NCBI GenBank assembly: GCA_964603615.1
Contig: CAZRVU010000001.1
Span: 124,001 to 188,000, forward strand
Direction: 5' to 3'
Length of the DNA: 64,000 nucleotides
Source of the DNA: JAAZMI01 sp964603615
GTDB lineage: Bacteria; Bacillota; Dethiobacteria; DTU022; UBA8154
Part shown: positions 27,669-36,071 of the stretch, one piece after another
Layout of the letters: each line of letters starts with the position of its first letter
Position numbering within the stretch: the stretch's first letter is position 1
Position numbers and translations under genes: made by a program
The notes under the pieces: model-generated
Told to the model about the DNA's origin: nothing
Database searches by the model: none
Seen by the model: only the letters and a program-made list of their open reading frames with translations

Positions 27669-28393
27669 TTATTGTCCCCCCTGACAATTGTCCCCAATTT
27701 TTCTCCCATAATTACTCTTTTAATATTTTCTGATTTGTTCAGGCCAAAAACTACAATATTAATTTTATTGTCCATGCATAAGGAAGCTGCCGTAGAATCC
27801 ATAACGCCCAACCCTTTATTGATGACATCGATATAGCTTAGCTCAGCATATTTTTGTGCTTCTGGATTCAAAAGGGGATCCATATTATAAACAGCATCAA
27901 CTTTTCCTTTAGCCAACAATATTATTTCTGCTTCAATTTCGGCTGCTCTTAAAGCCGCGGCTGTATCGGTAGAAAAATAGGGATTTCCGGTTCCACCCGC
28001 AAAGATTACAACCCGGCCTTTTTCTAAATGTCTGATTGCCCGCCGGCGGATATAAGGTTCTGCTACTTCCCGCATTTCAATTGCTGTTTGCACCCGGGTG
28101 TCAACTGCCATGCCTTCCAAAGCATCCTGCAAAGCTAAGGCATTGATCACAGTTGCTAACATACCCATATAATCTGCCGCAGCACGATCCATACCTTTTT
28201 CCCAGGCATGAACTCCCCGCCAAATATTTCCTCCCCCGACGACCACGGCTGTTTCAACATTGTACTGTTGTACCTCTTTAATTTGCCCGGCAATATTTTT
28301 TAAGATCTGATAATCAATACCGTAACCTGTTTCCCCGGCCAAAGCTTCCCCGCTCAATTTCAAGATGATACGTTTATAGACGGGCAAAGTCAT
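27665..28393 (-). CDS. pyrH: UMP kinase
   Basis: 242 aa hexameric amino-acid-kinase-fold enzyme phosphorylating UMP. VYKRIILKLSGEALAG, VVVGGGNIWRG and FAGGTGNPYFSTDTAAALRA are diagnostic. In most Bacillota rpsB-tsf lie upstream; here a UPF0261 gene does. Confidence 0.96.
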   Translation of the reverse strand: MTLPVYKRIILKLSGEALAGETGYGIDYQILKNIAGQIKEVQQYNVETAVVVGGGNIWRGVHAWEKGMDRAAADYMGMLATVINALALQDALEGMAVDTRVQTAIEMREVAEPYIRRRAIRHLEKGRVVIFAGGTGNPYFSTDTAAALRAAEIEAEIILLAKGKVDAVYNMDPLLNPEAQKYAELSYIDVINKGLGVMDSTAASLCMDNKINIVVFGLNKSENIKRVIMGEKLGTIVRGDNK

Positions 28394-28522
28394 CCTTTAA
28401 ACCTCCAATGGATCAATAAATGCCTCTTTATTATACCCGTAAAAAATTACCTCTAAAAGTAGAACCTAGCCAGTTTATCTTATTCACCGGTAGGGTACGG
28501 AAATCCTGCCTGGACTAGATAA

Positions 28523-29749
28523 TTAGTATGAAGCTTTGATTATTTCCATTAGTAAAGCCGTTGCTTTCTCAGCAAAAATCGGATCGTTTATATGTGCGTC
28601 CAGTTCGATAACCTTGACTAGTTTATTATTCAGACCCTTCTTTAAATTATCTGCAAAAATCCTGGCGGCATCTGCTTTATAAAAAGGCATACCCGCCGGA
28701 TCCAAGCTGGAAAAACCTTGTAATGGTACAAGTACAATGGCAGCCTTAGTTGCCCGGTTTAGCCTTTCTATCAGCAGACGGGCCACTTCTTCTTTTTCTT
28801 CCGCCGTACTTTGCACAAGGCAAATCAAAGGATTATGCATGTGGGTTTTTCTATCTTTTAAACGCGGGGGCAAGGAATCTTTGCTGCCGGCCCAGGTGAA
28901 AAAGTCTAGACCTCCGGGAGCGATAACCTGGGGAATACCTGTTTCAGAAGCGGCCGTAACTTTTTCCTCACCACCGCCAACGGCGCCACCGCCAACATAA
29001 TTTATAAGTTCATAGATGGAAAGATCCAAAACACCGTGAATGTGCCCTTGCCTAATTAACTTTTCACAGGCATTTGTCCCCATAGCATGAAAAACAACTG
29101 GTTCAAAGCCTTCTTTTGATAATAAAGCGCTACAGCGATCGGCATAGTAATGTACGCCCAGGGTGGTAATAGCAATGACCTCTTTGTCCTGAGCCCCAAC
29201 TTTCTCCTGTTCTTCAACCATGCCACAGATAGCTCCGGCAGCCCTCTGAAGGATCATTTTAGTAATATAGTTCAGGCCCAAAAGATCACTTACTGTTTGC
29301 ATCATCGTTTGATCAATGCTTACAGATTCAGGGTGAACCATAGCTGTAAAGGCTACGGAAGAAAGCATTAGCTTTGGTATTTCCAGTGGTAGGGGGCGCA
29401 TCGTTCCCAGGCCAAGGGAAGTCCCCATGGTTCCACCAAAGGAAATAATCCCATCAATTTTTTCTTTTAAAATGAGATCTTTTAAAATAGTAGATACCCC
29501 CTGGACCATGCATGAAATAGCTTCGCCTTCGCTTTTTAGGTTTTGGATTTCCTGTATGCTCGTTCCGGCAGCTTGAGCGACCTCTTCATTACTGATCCCG
29601 GGTTTAAATGCCGGTTTTCCCAATATACTGGCATCAATAACCAGGGCATGATGGCCTCTTTTGTTAATCAGTTCTTTGAGATAGGCAGCTTCAGCACCCT
29701 TGGTGTCTAAAGTTGCTAACAGAACGATGTTTTTCTTTTTCTCCCCCAT
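28523..29749 (-). CDS. UPF0261 (Tm-1-like) protein
   Basis: 408 aa protein of the UPF0261/Tm-1-like ATP-binding family. The N-terminus NIVLLATLDTKGAEAAYLKELI and the glycine-rich GIISFGGTMGTSLGLGTMR match the family. The C-terminal half is a TIM-barrel-like domain (HAMGTNACEKLIRQGHIHGVLDLS). In other bacteria members occur in catabolic clusters, but no reaction is firmly assigned. It stands alone between pyrH and the fakA-like gene. Confidence 0.82.
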   Translation of the reverse strand: MGEKKKNIVLLATLDTKGAEAAYLKELINKRGHHALVIDASILGKPAFKPGISNEEVAQAAGTSIQEIQNLKSEGEAISCMVQGVSTILKDLILKEKIDGIISFGGTMGTSLGLGTMRPLPLEIPKLMLSSVAFTAMVHPESVSIDQTMMQTVSDLLGLNYITKMILQRAAGAICGMVEEQEKVGAQDKEVIAITTLGVHYYADRCSALLSKEGFEPVVFHAMGTNACEKLIRQGHIHGVLDLSIYELINYVGGGAVGGGEEKVTAASETGIPQVIAPGGLDFFTWAGSKDSLPPRLKDRKTHMHNPLICLVQSTAEEKEEVARLLIERLNRATKAAIVLVPLQGFSSLDPAGMPFYKADAARIFADNLKKGLNNKLVKVIELDAHINDPIFAEKATALLMEIIKASY

Positions 29750-29909
29750 TTTTCTTAAACCTCACTTTCGGAATAATATTTTTAAAAAAACAAATTACCT
29801 GCAAACAGGGAATATTCCTACAATTTTAGCTATTATTTCTCATTTATTTTATCTTTTGTTCACTATGTTCCACGATAATATTAGCTTTTTACAGATTGCC
29901 TATTGAATA

Positions 29910-31637
29910 TTACTCTGCAAGTAGAAAATAATAATAAAGAGGCTGCCCCCCGTAAAGAAGCTCTATTTCTAGCTGCGGATATTTTTGGCGCAATTGTCCT
30001 GCTAATTGTTGGGCCAGAATGTCAGTTATTTCATGCCCGTAAAAAAGTGTGAGAATTTCGGTATCTGCAGTAATGATAAGATCGGCCAGGGCGTTTGTCG
30101 ATTCTTCTACTGTTTTTTCACTAACCAGCAGACGACCATCGCTTATACCAATAATATCCCCTTTTTCGACCTGGATATTGTCTACTGCTGCTTTCCGAAT
30201 AGCATAAGTGATTTCGCCGCTTTGCACCTGTTTGGCCCGCTGGCCCATTGCAGCATGATTTTCCTGTAATGATTTTTTCTTATCCAGGGCCAAAAGCGCG
30301 GCCAAACCCTGGGGAATGCTCCTGGAATCTACTACCATGACTTCTTTATCGACCAATCCTGCCGCTTGTTCAGCAGATAGTTTAATGTTGCTATTATTGG
30401 GTAAAACGATAACTTTTTCGCAGGGAATATCTTTGATTGCCCCGGCAATATCTTTTACCGCAGGGTTCATGCTTTGTCCACCGGAAACAATTTTATCTGC
30501 ACCCAAACTGGCAAAAATATCTTTCAAACCTTCGCCGGAAGATACGGCAATTACACCAATTTGCCCGGTTACTTTTTGTGCCGTTGATGTAGGTTTATCT
30601 TCAAATATTTTCATAACCTTTGCTTCCCCGGTTTCCTGGAGGAGCTTATTCCATTGGGTTTCTTTATACTGGTCGATCATATTATCAATTTTTATATCGT
30701 GGATGGTTCCGAAAGTTAAACATATTTCGAGCACAGTCCCTGGATGTGCGGTATGAATGTGGATTCTTACCGCAGGACTTTCTCCTGCGATAATCAATGA
30801 ATCACCCAAATTCTCCAGAGATTGTCGGATTTTACGAGCAGCTATCTTTTCGCTTTTAACTAGCAATTCAGTACAAAAAGGGAAATCGGGATTGAATTCT
30901 TCATCGAAAACAACGGCAGGCTTTTTTACATCTGTGAGATTCAAACTATTTACATAAGCCGGCATTTCGTTGCTTAAAGATGTTGTTCCCTGTTTCCCGC
31001 TGGTATTTCTTAACATGCTCTGCAGGCAACCTTCTAAAAAGACAATTAACCCCAACCCCCCGGCATCAACTACACCAGCCTCTTTTAAAACAGGAAGTAG
31101 TTCAGGGGTCTGTTCCAGCGCTTTCCTGCCGCTGTCAATAGCAATGCGTAACAAATCAATAACTGTTAAGGAAGTTTGCAGGGCCTCCCTACTTCCTTTA
31201 GCAATTTCGCGGGCTACAGTCAAGATAGTCCCCTCAACCGGCTTGGAGACGGCGTTATAAGCATGGACAATGCCATACTGGAAAGCCCTGCCTAGTTCTG
31301 ACAAATCAGCTTCGTCTTTTCCGGAAAGCCCCCTGGCAATGCCCCGGAATAACTGCGCCAGGATTACGCCTGAGTTACCCCTGGCTCCCAAAAGTGAACT
31401 TTGAGCGGCAATTTGGGCTACATCACCGATTGACCCGGGTTTAACTTGCCGCAGCTCTTCTGCTGCAGCTTTCATGGTCAAACTCATGTTGGTGCCGGTA
31501 TCCCCGTCGGGTACCGGAAATACATTTAATTCGTTAACAGATTCTTTATACGTATCAAAATAATGGCAGGCCTCGAGGATCATAAGCCGCAAATCATCAC
31601 CCTGCAGGAAGACTGCTGCTCTTTTTGCTCGTGTCAT
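29910..31637 (-). CDS. fakA: FakA-type DAK2 fatty acid kinase
   Basis: 575 aa protein. The N-terminal DAK2 kinase domain (1-210) has NVFPVPDGDTGTNMSLTMK and GNSGVILAQLFRGIARGL; a linker and a C-terminal DegV-like domain follow, as in YloV/FakA. FakA phosphorylates fatty acids held by a DegV-family FakB, feeding exogenous fatty acids into phospholipids via PlsX/PlsY. A DegV gene lies directly upstream on the same strand, 24 bp away, which strongly supports this reading. Confidence 0.85.
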   Translation of the reverse strand: MTRAKRAAVFLQGDDLRLMILEACHYFDTYKESVNELNVFPVPDGDTGTNMSLTMKAAAEELRQVKPGSIGDVAQIAAQSSLLGARGNSGVILAQLFRGIARGLSGKDEADLSELGRAFQYGIVHAYNAVSKPVEGTILTVAREIAKGSREALQTSLTVIDLLRIAIDSGRKALEQTPELLPVLKEAGVVDAGGLGLIVFLEGCLQSMLRNTSGKQGTTSLSNEMPAYVNSLNLTDVKKPAVVFDEEFNPDFPFCTELLVKSEKIAARKIRQSLENLGDSLIIAGESPAVRIHIHTAHPGTVLEICLTFGTIHDIKIDNMIDQYKETQWNKLLQETGEAKVMKIFEDKPTSTAQKVTGQIGVIAVSSGEGLKDIFASLGADKIVSGGQSMNPAVKDIAGAIKDIPCEKVIVLPNNSNIKLSAEQAAGLVDKEVMVVDSRSIPQGLAALLALDKKKSLQENHAAMGQRAKQVQSGEITYAIRKAAVDNIQVEKGDIIGISDGRLLVSEKTVEESTNALADLIITADTEILTLFYGHEITDILAQQLAGQLRQKYPQLEIELLYGGQPLYYYFLLAE

Positions 31638-31661
31638 TTTAGATTACACTCCAATATGCTT

Positions 31662-32498
31662 TTAGTTGGTATGTTGGATAAAAGCAAGGCCAACGACCGG
31701 TCCTATATGTGTGGCAATAACAGGGCTTAAATCATATACTTTAAGAGGCAAATTCGGGAAACGTTTCCAGATCAACTCTTTTAGTATGCGGGTATTTTCC
31801 TTTGCTTCTGCAGTTAGAAGTGCTACCCGCAACCCCTCACTTGTTGCCGGCAGTTCGTTGACCAGTCTTTCCAGGGCTTTTTTCATTGTCCGTACTTTAT
31901 CATAAACGTCGATTTTCCCTTCCGAAAGAAATAAAACAGGTTTGATCTGCAAAATAGTCCCCAAAAGGGCTTGTGCACCGCCAATGCGCCCGCCTTTTTT
32001 CAAATAATGCAAGGATTCCGGTACAAAAAGCACCGTAAGCTTTTTCTTTAAAATTTCTAGCAATTCTACAATTTCTTTCCTGGTTTTTCCCTCTTCTGCA
32101 GCATGAACCGCTGCCGATATCAAAAGAGCCATTCCACCAGAAGTCGAAAGTGAATCAACGACAGAGATACGCGTGGGGTCAACCATTTTTGCAGCAGTGT
32201 TTGCACTTTCTACTGTACCGCTAATACCTGAAGAAATAAGAATTGCAATGCCTTCTTTATCTTCTTGAACTAATTTTTCGAAAACCCGGGCAAAATCCCC
32301 CGGCGAAGGCTGTGAAGTGGAAGGTAACGCGGGCGAAATTTTTAACTTTTTAAAAAAAGTGGCGATATCCATCGTTCCATCCACAATGGTTTCCTCTGTA
32401 AAGTTTACATAAAGTGGAACTATTTCTATAGCATGTTTTTCCAAATATCCCTTATCCAGAAAAGCTGTTGAATCTGTTATTATTTTAATGGGCTTCAT
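31662..32498 (-). CDS. DegV-family fatty acid-binding protein (FakB-like)
   Basis: 278 aa DegV protein. IKIITDSTAFLDKGY, a TSQPSPGDFARVFE segment and the Ser-rich ISSGISGTVESANTAAK are typical fatty-acid-binding features. It forms a probable kinase complex with the downstream fakA product. Which chain type it prefers cannot be told. Confidence 0.85.
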   Translation of the reverse strand: MKPIKIITDSTAFLDKGYLEKHAIEIVPLYVNFTEETIVDGTMDIATFFKKLKISPALPSTSQPSPGDFARVFEKLVQEDKEGIAILISSGISGTVESANTAAKMVDPTRISVVDSLSTSGGMALLISAAVHAAEEGKTRKEIVELLEILKKKLTVLFVPESLHYLKKGGRIGGAQALLGTILQIKPVLFLSEGKIDVYDKVRTMKKALERLVNELPATSEGLRVALLTAEAKENTRILKELIWKRFPNLPLKVYDLSPVIATHIGPVVGLAFIQHTN

Positions 32499-32732
32499 TG
32501 TTTTCCCCCCGAATTAAAATGAAATATGTTTCATTAAAGAAGAGAACTATACCCCTAGTAAAAATAAATAATAGTTTGAGCGTCATTTTAAAAAAATTAA
32601 CTAATTCGAAAATGGTCCTTAAGTTCTTATAGTTCGTCGTATCCGGGGAAAACCCTTCTATTATTCTTAATAACTGTTGTTAGGTATTTGTTTTTATTTT
32701 GAAGAAATAAAGCCTAGAAGATGTTAATTGTG

Positions 32733-33140
32733 TTAAGAATTATGTTTTACTTTTTTCCTGTAGACCATGCCTTGAAAAGTTGCGATTAATTCACCGTGCT
32801 CATTGGTAATATCTATTTTGTAGCTGGCTAATTTGGGGTTTAGAGAAACTTCCCGGCCGGTAGCTGTTAAGGTTCCTTCTTTGGTTGCCTGATAATAAGA
32901 GATATTGGCGTTAATAGCCATAGCAATATTACCATGTGAATTTGAAGCCACGGCAAAAACAAGATCTGCGAGGGCAAAAAGGGCTGCGCCATGAACAGTG
33001 CCCATACTATTCAAATGTTGTTCTTTTATTTCCATCCTGGCACTGGCTCTACCTGCCGATGCTTCCAATAATTCAATACCGACATATTGTGCAAATTGAT
33101 CATTATTATAAAATTTATTAAAGTCCTCTTTTGTCAGCAT
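32733..33140 (-). CDS. PaaI-type hotdog acyl-CoA thioesterase
   Basis: 135 aa hotdog-fold protein. LNSMGTVHGAALFALADLVFAVASNS is the PaaI-family active-site helix, where the conserved Asp follows HGA. PaaI enzymes hydrolyse phenylacetyl-CoA-related and other blocked aryl-CoA esters to free CoA. Its place beside the benzoyl-CoA-type genes fits that job, though it has its own transcript, separated by a strong terminator. Confidence 0.85.
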   Translation of the reverse strand: MLTKEDFNKFYNNDQFAQYVGIELLEASAGRASARMEIKEQHLNSMGTVHGAALFALADLVFAVASNSHGNIAMAINANISYYQATKEGTLTATGREVSLNPKLASYKIDITNEHGELIATFQGMVYRKKVKHNS

Positions 33141-33220
33141 CTTTACACTACCTTTCTTATTAATGTGTTCAAAATTATAAAATTATTATTGTTAATAAAT
33201 CTTTTTACTTTTTAAAAATA

Positions 33221-33249
33221 GGCCGGTTATTACAGTAAAATAACCGGCC
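33221..33249 (-). terminator. terminator of the had-like gene
   Basis: A perfect 11-bp stem GGCCGGTTATT/AATAACCGGCC with a 7-nt loop, followed on the minus strand by TATTTTTAAAAAGTAAAAAG. It lies 300 bp after the had-like stop; a MITE-like element sits in between. Confidence 0.8.
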
Positions 33250-33275
33250 CGTAAAATTTAAAGAAGTAAAGTATT

Positions 33276-33473
33276 GGTTCCACTGCAAAAATGTAACCCT
33301 TCCTACATTCTTTATCTTTTATTTTTTTATAATAGTGGTTTTAAATAGGAAAAATGAGTTTTAATATGTTGCAAAATTGGTGTTTTGGCTTTTGTTGCAG
33401 TGCTTTTAACTTTCTTAACCGGAAATAGCCCTGGTACTGTATTTAACCCCAAAATAAACCTTGCAGTGGAACC
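33276..33473. mobile_element. MITE-like element, copy C
   Basis: A 198-bp AT-rich noncoding unit bounded by perfect inverted repeats. The repeat TTGGTTCCACTGCAA (33274-33288) returns exactly inverted at 33461-33475. The terminus GGTTCCACTGC is close to GATTCCACTGC of the element at 58697, but the interior differs. It lies between the had-like gene and its terminator. No transposase and no clear target duplication. Confidence 0.7.
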
Positions 33474-33548
33474 AAACTATTGTTTGCATCAAATAAATAT
33501 TATTGTCTGTTCAAGTTAGAGGGTTTCTACTCTTAAAAGGCGTTATTT

Positions 33549-34616
33549 TTAAAAATCTGGTATCAAGACAACTCTTTTAAGCAGTGTGCCGGAATGGGAT
33601 TCTTTAAAGGCTTGTTCAATTTGACTCATCGGCCGCAACTCCACAAGAGGCGATACTTTGATTTTTCCTTCCAGGACCATTTTTAAAACTTCCGGGTAGT
33701 ACTTGGGCAGGCAACCCCAGGATCCAATCACTTCAGCATCAAAAGCCATCAGTCGTGAAAACATGTATTCCACTCTTTGCATACCGTAGCCGACAATAAA
33801 TAGTTTGCCGATAAAAGACAGCAGTTCTAGGCCAATTTCCTGTCCTGCTTTGGAACCGGAACATTCAAATATTTTCCAGCCATAATTGGGTAGTCCTTTT
33901 TCCTTACAATAGGCCCGAAAATCATTCCGAATATCCTTTGTGGTCTTATCCAGGGTGCTAAAAGTATGGGTCGCTCCGTATTTTAAGGAACGCTCTAGCT
34001 TTTCTTTGTTACGGGCAACGCTGATCACTTCTTTTGCTCCCAGGGCGGCAATAATTTGTGTCATATAGACACCAATCCCACCAGTAGCACCGGTAATTAA
34101 GACCAAATCGCCTTCCTTTATATCAGCCCTCATTGCAGCTTGATACGGGGAAGTGATGGCATCTGCCACTACGGAAAGATGTTCCAGGGGCATTTCACCG
34201 CGATCTCCTACCAGGCAGAGGTCTTCGGAAGGAACTGGAATATGGCTGGAAAAACCACCGTAGATACCCATGCTGTTACCCGGCATTTTTTGGGCCAGGC
34301 ATCGATTGCCCCGTCCCATAGCACAAATATCACATTTGTTACAAGGCATCACAGCCGGAATAATGACTTCTTTACCTATTAAATTTTCTTCGCCGGCCAC
34401 AACCCGGCCACTGATTTCGTGTCCTAATGTTAGAGGGGGCTTACTAACTGTGGGCACTCCGTCATAGAAGTACCCCACGTCTGTATGACACACACCACAA
34501 CCGGCTACCTCTACTAACACTTCTCCCGCTTTTAGCTCTGGCACATCAATGCTGGTTTTAGCCAGTTTGCCGGGTTCAACCATTTGCCATGTTTGGATTT
34601 TATCCGGTACGCTCAT
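33549..34616 (-). CDS. had: 6-hydroxycyclohex-1-ene-1-carbonyl-CoA dehydrogenase-like zinc alcohol dehydrogenase
   Basis: 355 aa medium-chain dehydrogenase. Catalytic zinc ligands Cys43 (GVCHTD) and His66-Glu67 (TLGHEISG); structural zinc Cys92, Cys95, Cys98, Cys106; NAD-binding LITGATGGIG (173-182). The pattern HTDVGYFYDGVP...KPPLTLGHEISG is the Had family, which oxidises 6-hydroxycyclohexenecarbonyl-CoA in anaerobic benzoyl-CoA breakdown. A Dch-like hydratase lies upstream, giving two successive steps. The next enzyme (ring hydrolase Oah) is not in the window, so a related alicyclic alcohol substrate remains possible. Confidence 0.82.
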   Translation of the reverse strand: MSVPDKIQTWQMVEPGKLAKTSIDVPELKAGEVLVEVAGCGVCHTDVGYFYDGVPTVSKPPLTLGHEISGRVVAGEENLIGKEVIIPAVMPCNKCDICAMGRGNRCLAQKMPGNSMGIYGGFSSHIPVPSEDLCLVGDRGEMPLEHLSVVADAITSPYQAAMRADIKEGDLVLITGATGGIGVYMTQIIAALGAKEVISVARNKEKLERSLKYGATHTFSTLDKTTKDIRNDFRAYCKEKGLPNYGWKIFECSGSKAGQEIGLELLSFIGKLFIVGYGMQRVEYMFSRLMAFDAEVIGSWGCLPKYYPEVLKMVLEGKIKVSPLVELRPMSQIEQAFKESHSGTLLKRVVLIPDF

Positions 34617-34850
34617 CTAAGTTAAACCTCCTTAAAATTATTGCTGATTATAAAAAATAGTTTTGCTGTTTAAGTTACTCAATTAGGTAACTTTTGTTAT
34701 TAAATCATGATTTTAGAAAAATCAATGAGCAAGCCGGTACTTTATGACATTCTAAAATTTTTTATACAGGCTACAGACCTTTCAATTGATGCAATCAGCC
34801 GCTATTATATAAGTTTTAAATGTTACAAAGTACCAAAAGGTTGCCAGGTC

Positions 34851-34881
34851 TAGCGTCAAGCTAGAAACCAGCTTGGCGCTA
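34851..34881 (-). terminator. hairpin after the dch-like gene
   Basis: A 12-bp stem (TAGCGTCAAGCT with AGCTTGGCGCTA, one G-T pair) and a 7-nt loop, 13 bp past the stop. No strong U-run follows, so it may be a partial terminator or an mRNA-end stabiliser. Confidence 0.5.
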
Positions 34882-34893
34882 CTTTGTTTATTG

Positions 34894-35658
34894 CTATTTT
34901 CCTTGCCAAACCGGGGACCGCTTTTCCATAAAAGCTTGCAAGCCTTCGACGGCATCTTTAGTTTGCATCAGTTCTTGCAGGTAGATATTATCGATAGCTT
35001 TCAGGCCTTCGTCAAAACTCTTTCTTTCACCAGCCAGTGCTGCTTTTTTAGTTAAAGCAAGCACTATTGGGCTTAGGGATGTAAATCTTTTTATAAACTT
35101 TTCTGCGTTTTGCTTAAAATCATCTACCGGAAAAACATCATTCACTATTCCCATTTCTTTTGCTTCTGTGGCCGTAAATGTATCGCCGCTTAAAAGAATT
35201 TCCATGGCCCGGGGCCAGGAGAGCAGGCGGGGCAAAGCATAACAAGCAATTGGGGGCAAAACACCTACTTTTATTTCCGGTTGTCCAAATCTTGCTTTTT
35301 CTGAAGCTATGACCATATCACAGAAAAGAACAACCTCATAACCACCGCCCAAAGCAGCGCCATTGATTACTCCGATAATTGGTTTTTCCAGCGCAGCCAT
35401 GGACATAAACAAACGATCGAAAACGTCAATCATTAAACCTACTTTATCCGGAGTGTGATCTGCAACGTCGACACCGGCGGAAAAAGCTTTGCCTTCGGCA
35501 TCGATGACCACCACATTGCCACGTTCTTTCTGGGCCCATTGGAATGCTTTAATCATCTCCTCCATCATGTCAATGGTGAGAACATTCAACGGAGGGCGGT
35601 TTAAGGTAACGCCGATAACGCCCTCTTCGTTCCTTATTTTAAGATATTGGTAAGGCAT
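34894..35658 (-). CDS. dch: cyclohexa-1,5-dienecarbonyl-CoA hydratase-like crotonase
   Basis: 254 aa crotonase. Oxyanion-hole and acid/base residues are seen in FSAGVDVADHTPD and GGGYE (Glu108) with GQPEIKVGV (Glu128). The segments ADHTPDKV and LYLQELMQTKDAVEGLQAFMEKR-like C-terminus (IYLQELMQTKDAVEG) strongly recall Thauera Dch, which hydrates the diene product of benzoyl-CoA reductase. The ATG at 35658 is chosen because AAGGAGGG lies 5-6 nt upstream; the frame's earlier ATG overlaps it. Together with Had it forms the second and third steps after ring reduction. Confidence 0.78.
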   Translation of the reverse strand: MPYQYLKIRNEEGVIGVTLNRPPLNVLTIDMMEEMIKAFQWAQKERGNVVVIDAEGKAFSAGVDVADHTPDKVGLMIDVFDRLFMSMAALEKPIIGVINGAALGGGYEVVLFCDMVIASEKARFGQPEIKVGVLPPIACYALPRLLSWPRAMEILLSGDTFTATEAKEMGIVNDVFPVDDFKQNAEKFIKRFTSLSPIVLALTKKAALAGERKSFDEGLKAIDNIYLQELMQTKDAVEGLQAFMEKRSPVWQGK

Positions 35659-36071
35659 GTTTTCCCTCCTTTTTTTGAACACAGGCAGTATGTTCCATTA
35701 TCTTCCTCCTTAGTCTATGATGTAATCACACCAACCAAAAACCAGGTTTGTCAAAAACCTTTCCGTGAAACCTGTTCAACAATTATTGCTAAATTTACAC
35801 TGCTTTAATTTTAATAAAATAAAGAAAAGAAAAAAACCGCTTAAAAGCATGGAAGTAAGGTTAAAAAAGAGTGAAATTAGAGTTAACTCTTTTGGACCAA
35901 CCTGGAATAAATAAAATATACTGTATTTAATGCATTTTTAATTGTCTGTAATAGAATGGTACGTCGGATAATGACAACGGCCAATAATGAATGGGGATTA
36001 TTTCCTTTATAATTGCAGCAGAAATTGCTGGTGGGGTCTCATCAGGTAGATTTTAAGCTATAAAATCACTT
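35659..36071. other. intergenic region between dch-like and ligase genes
   Basis: 413 AT-rich bases with no convincing gene, repeat or strong hairpin seen. It should carry the dch-like promoter on the minus strand. Confidence 0.45.
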
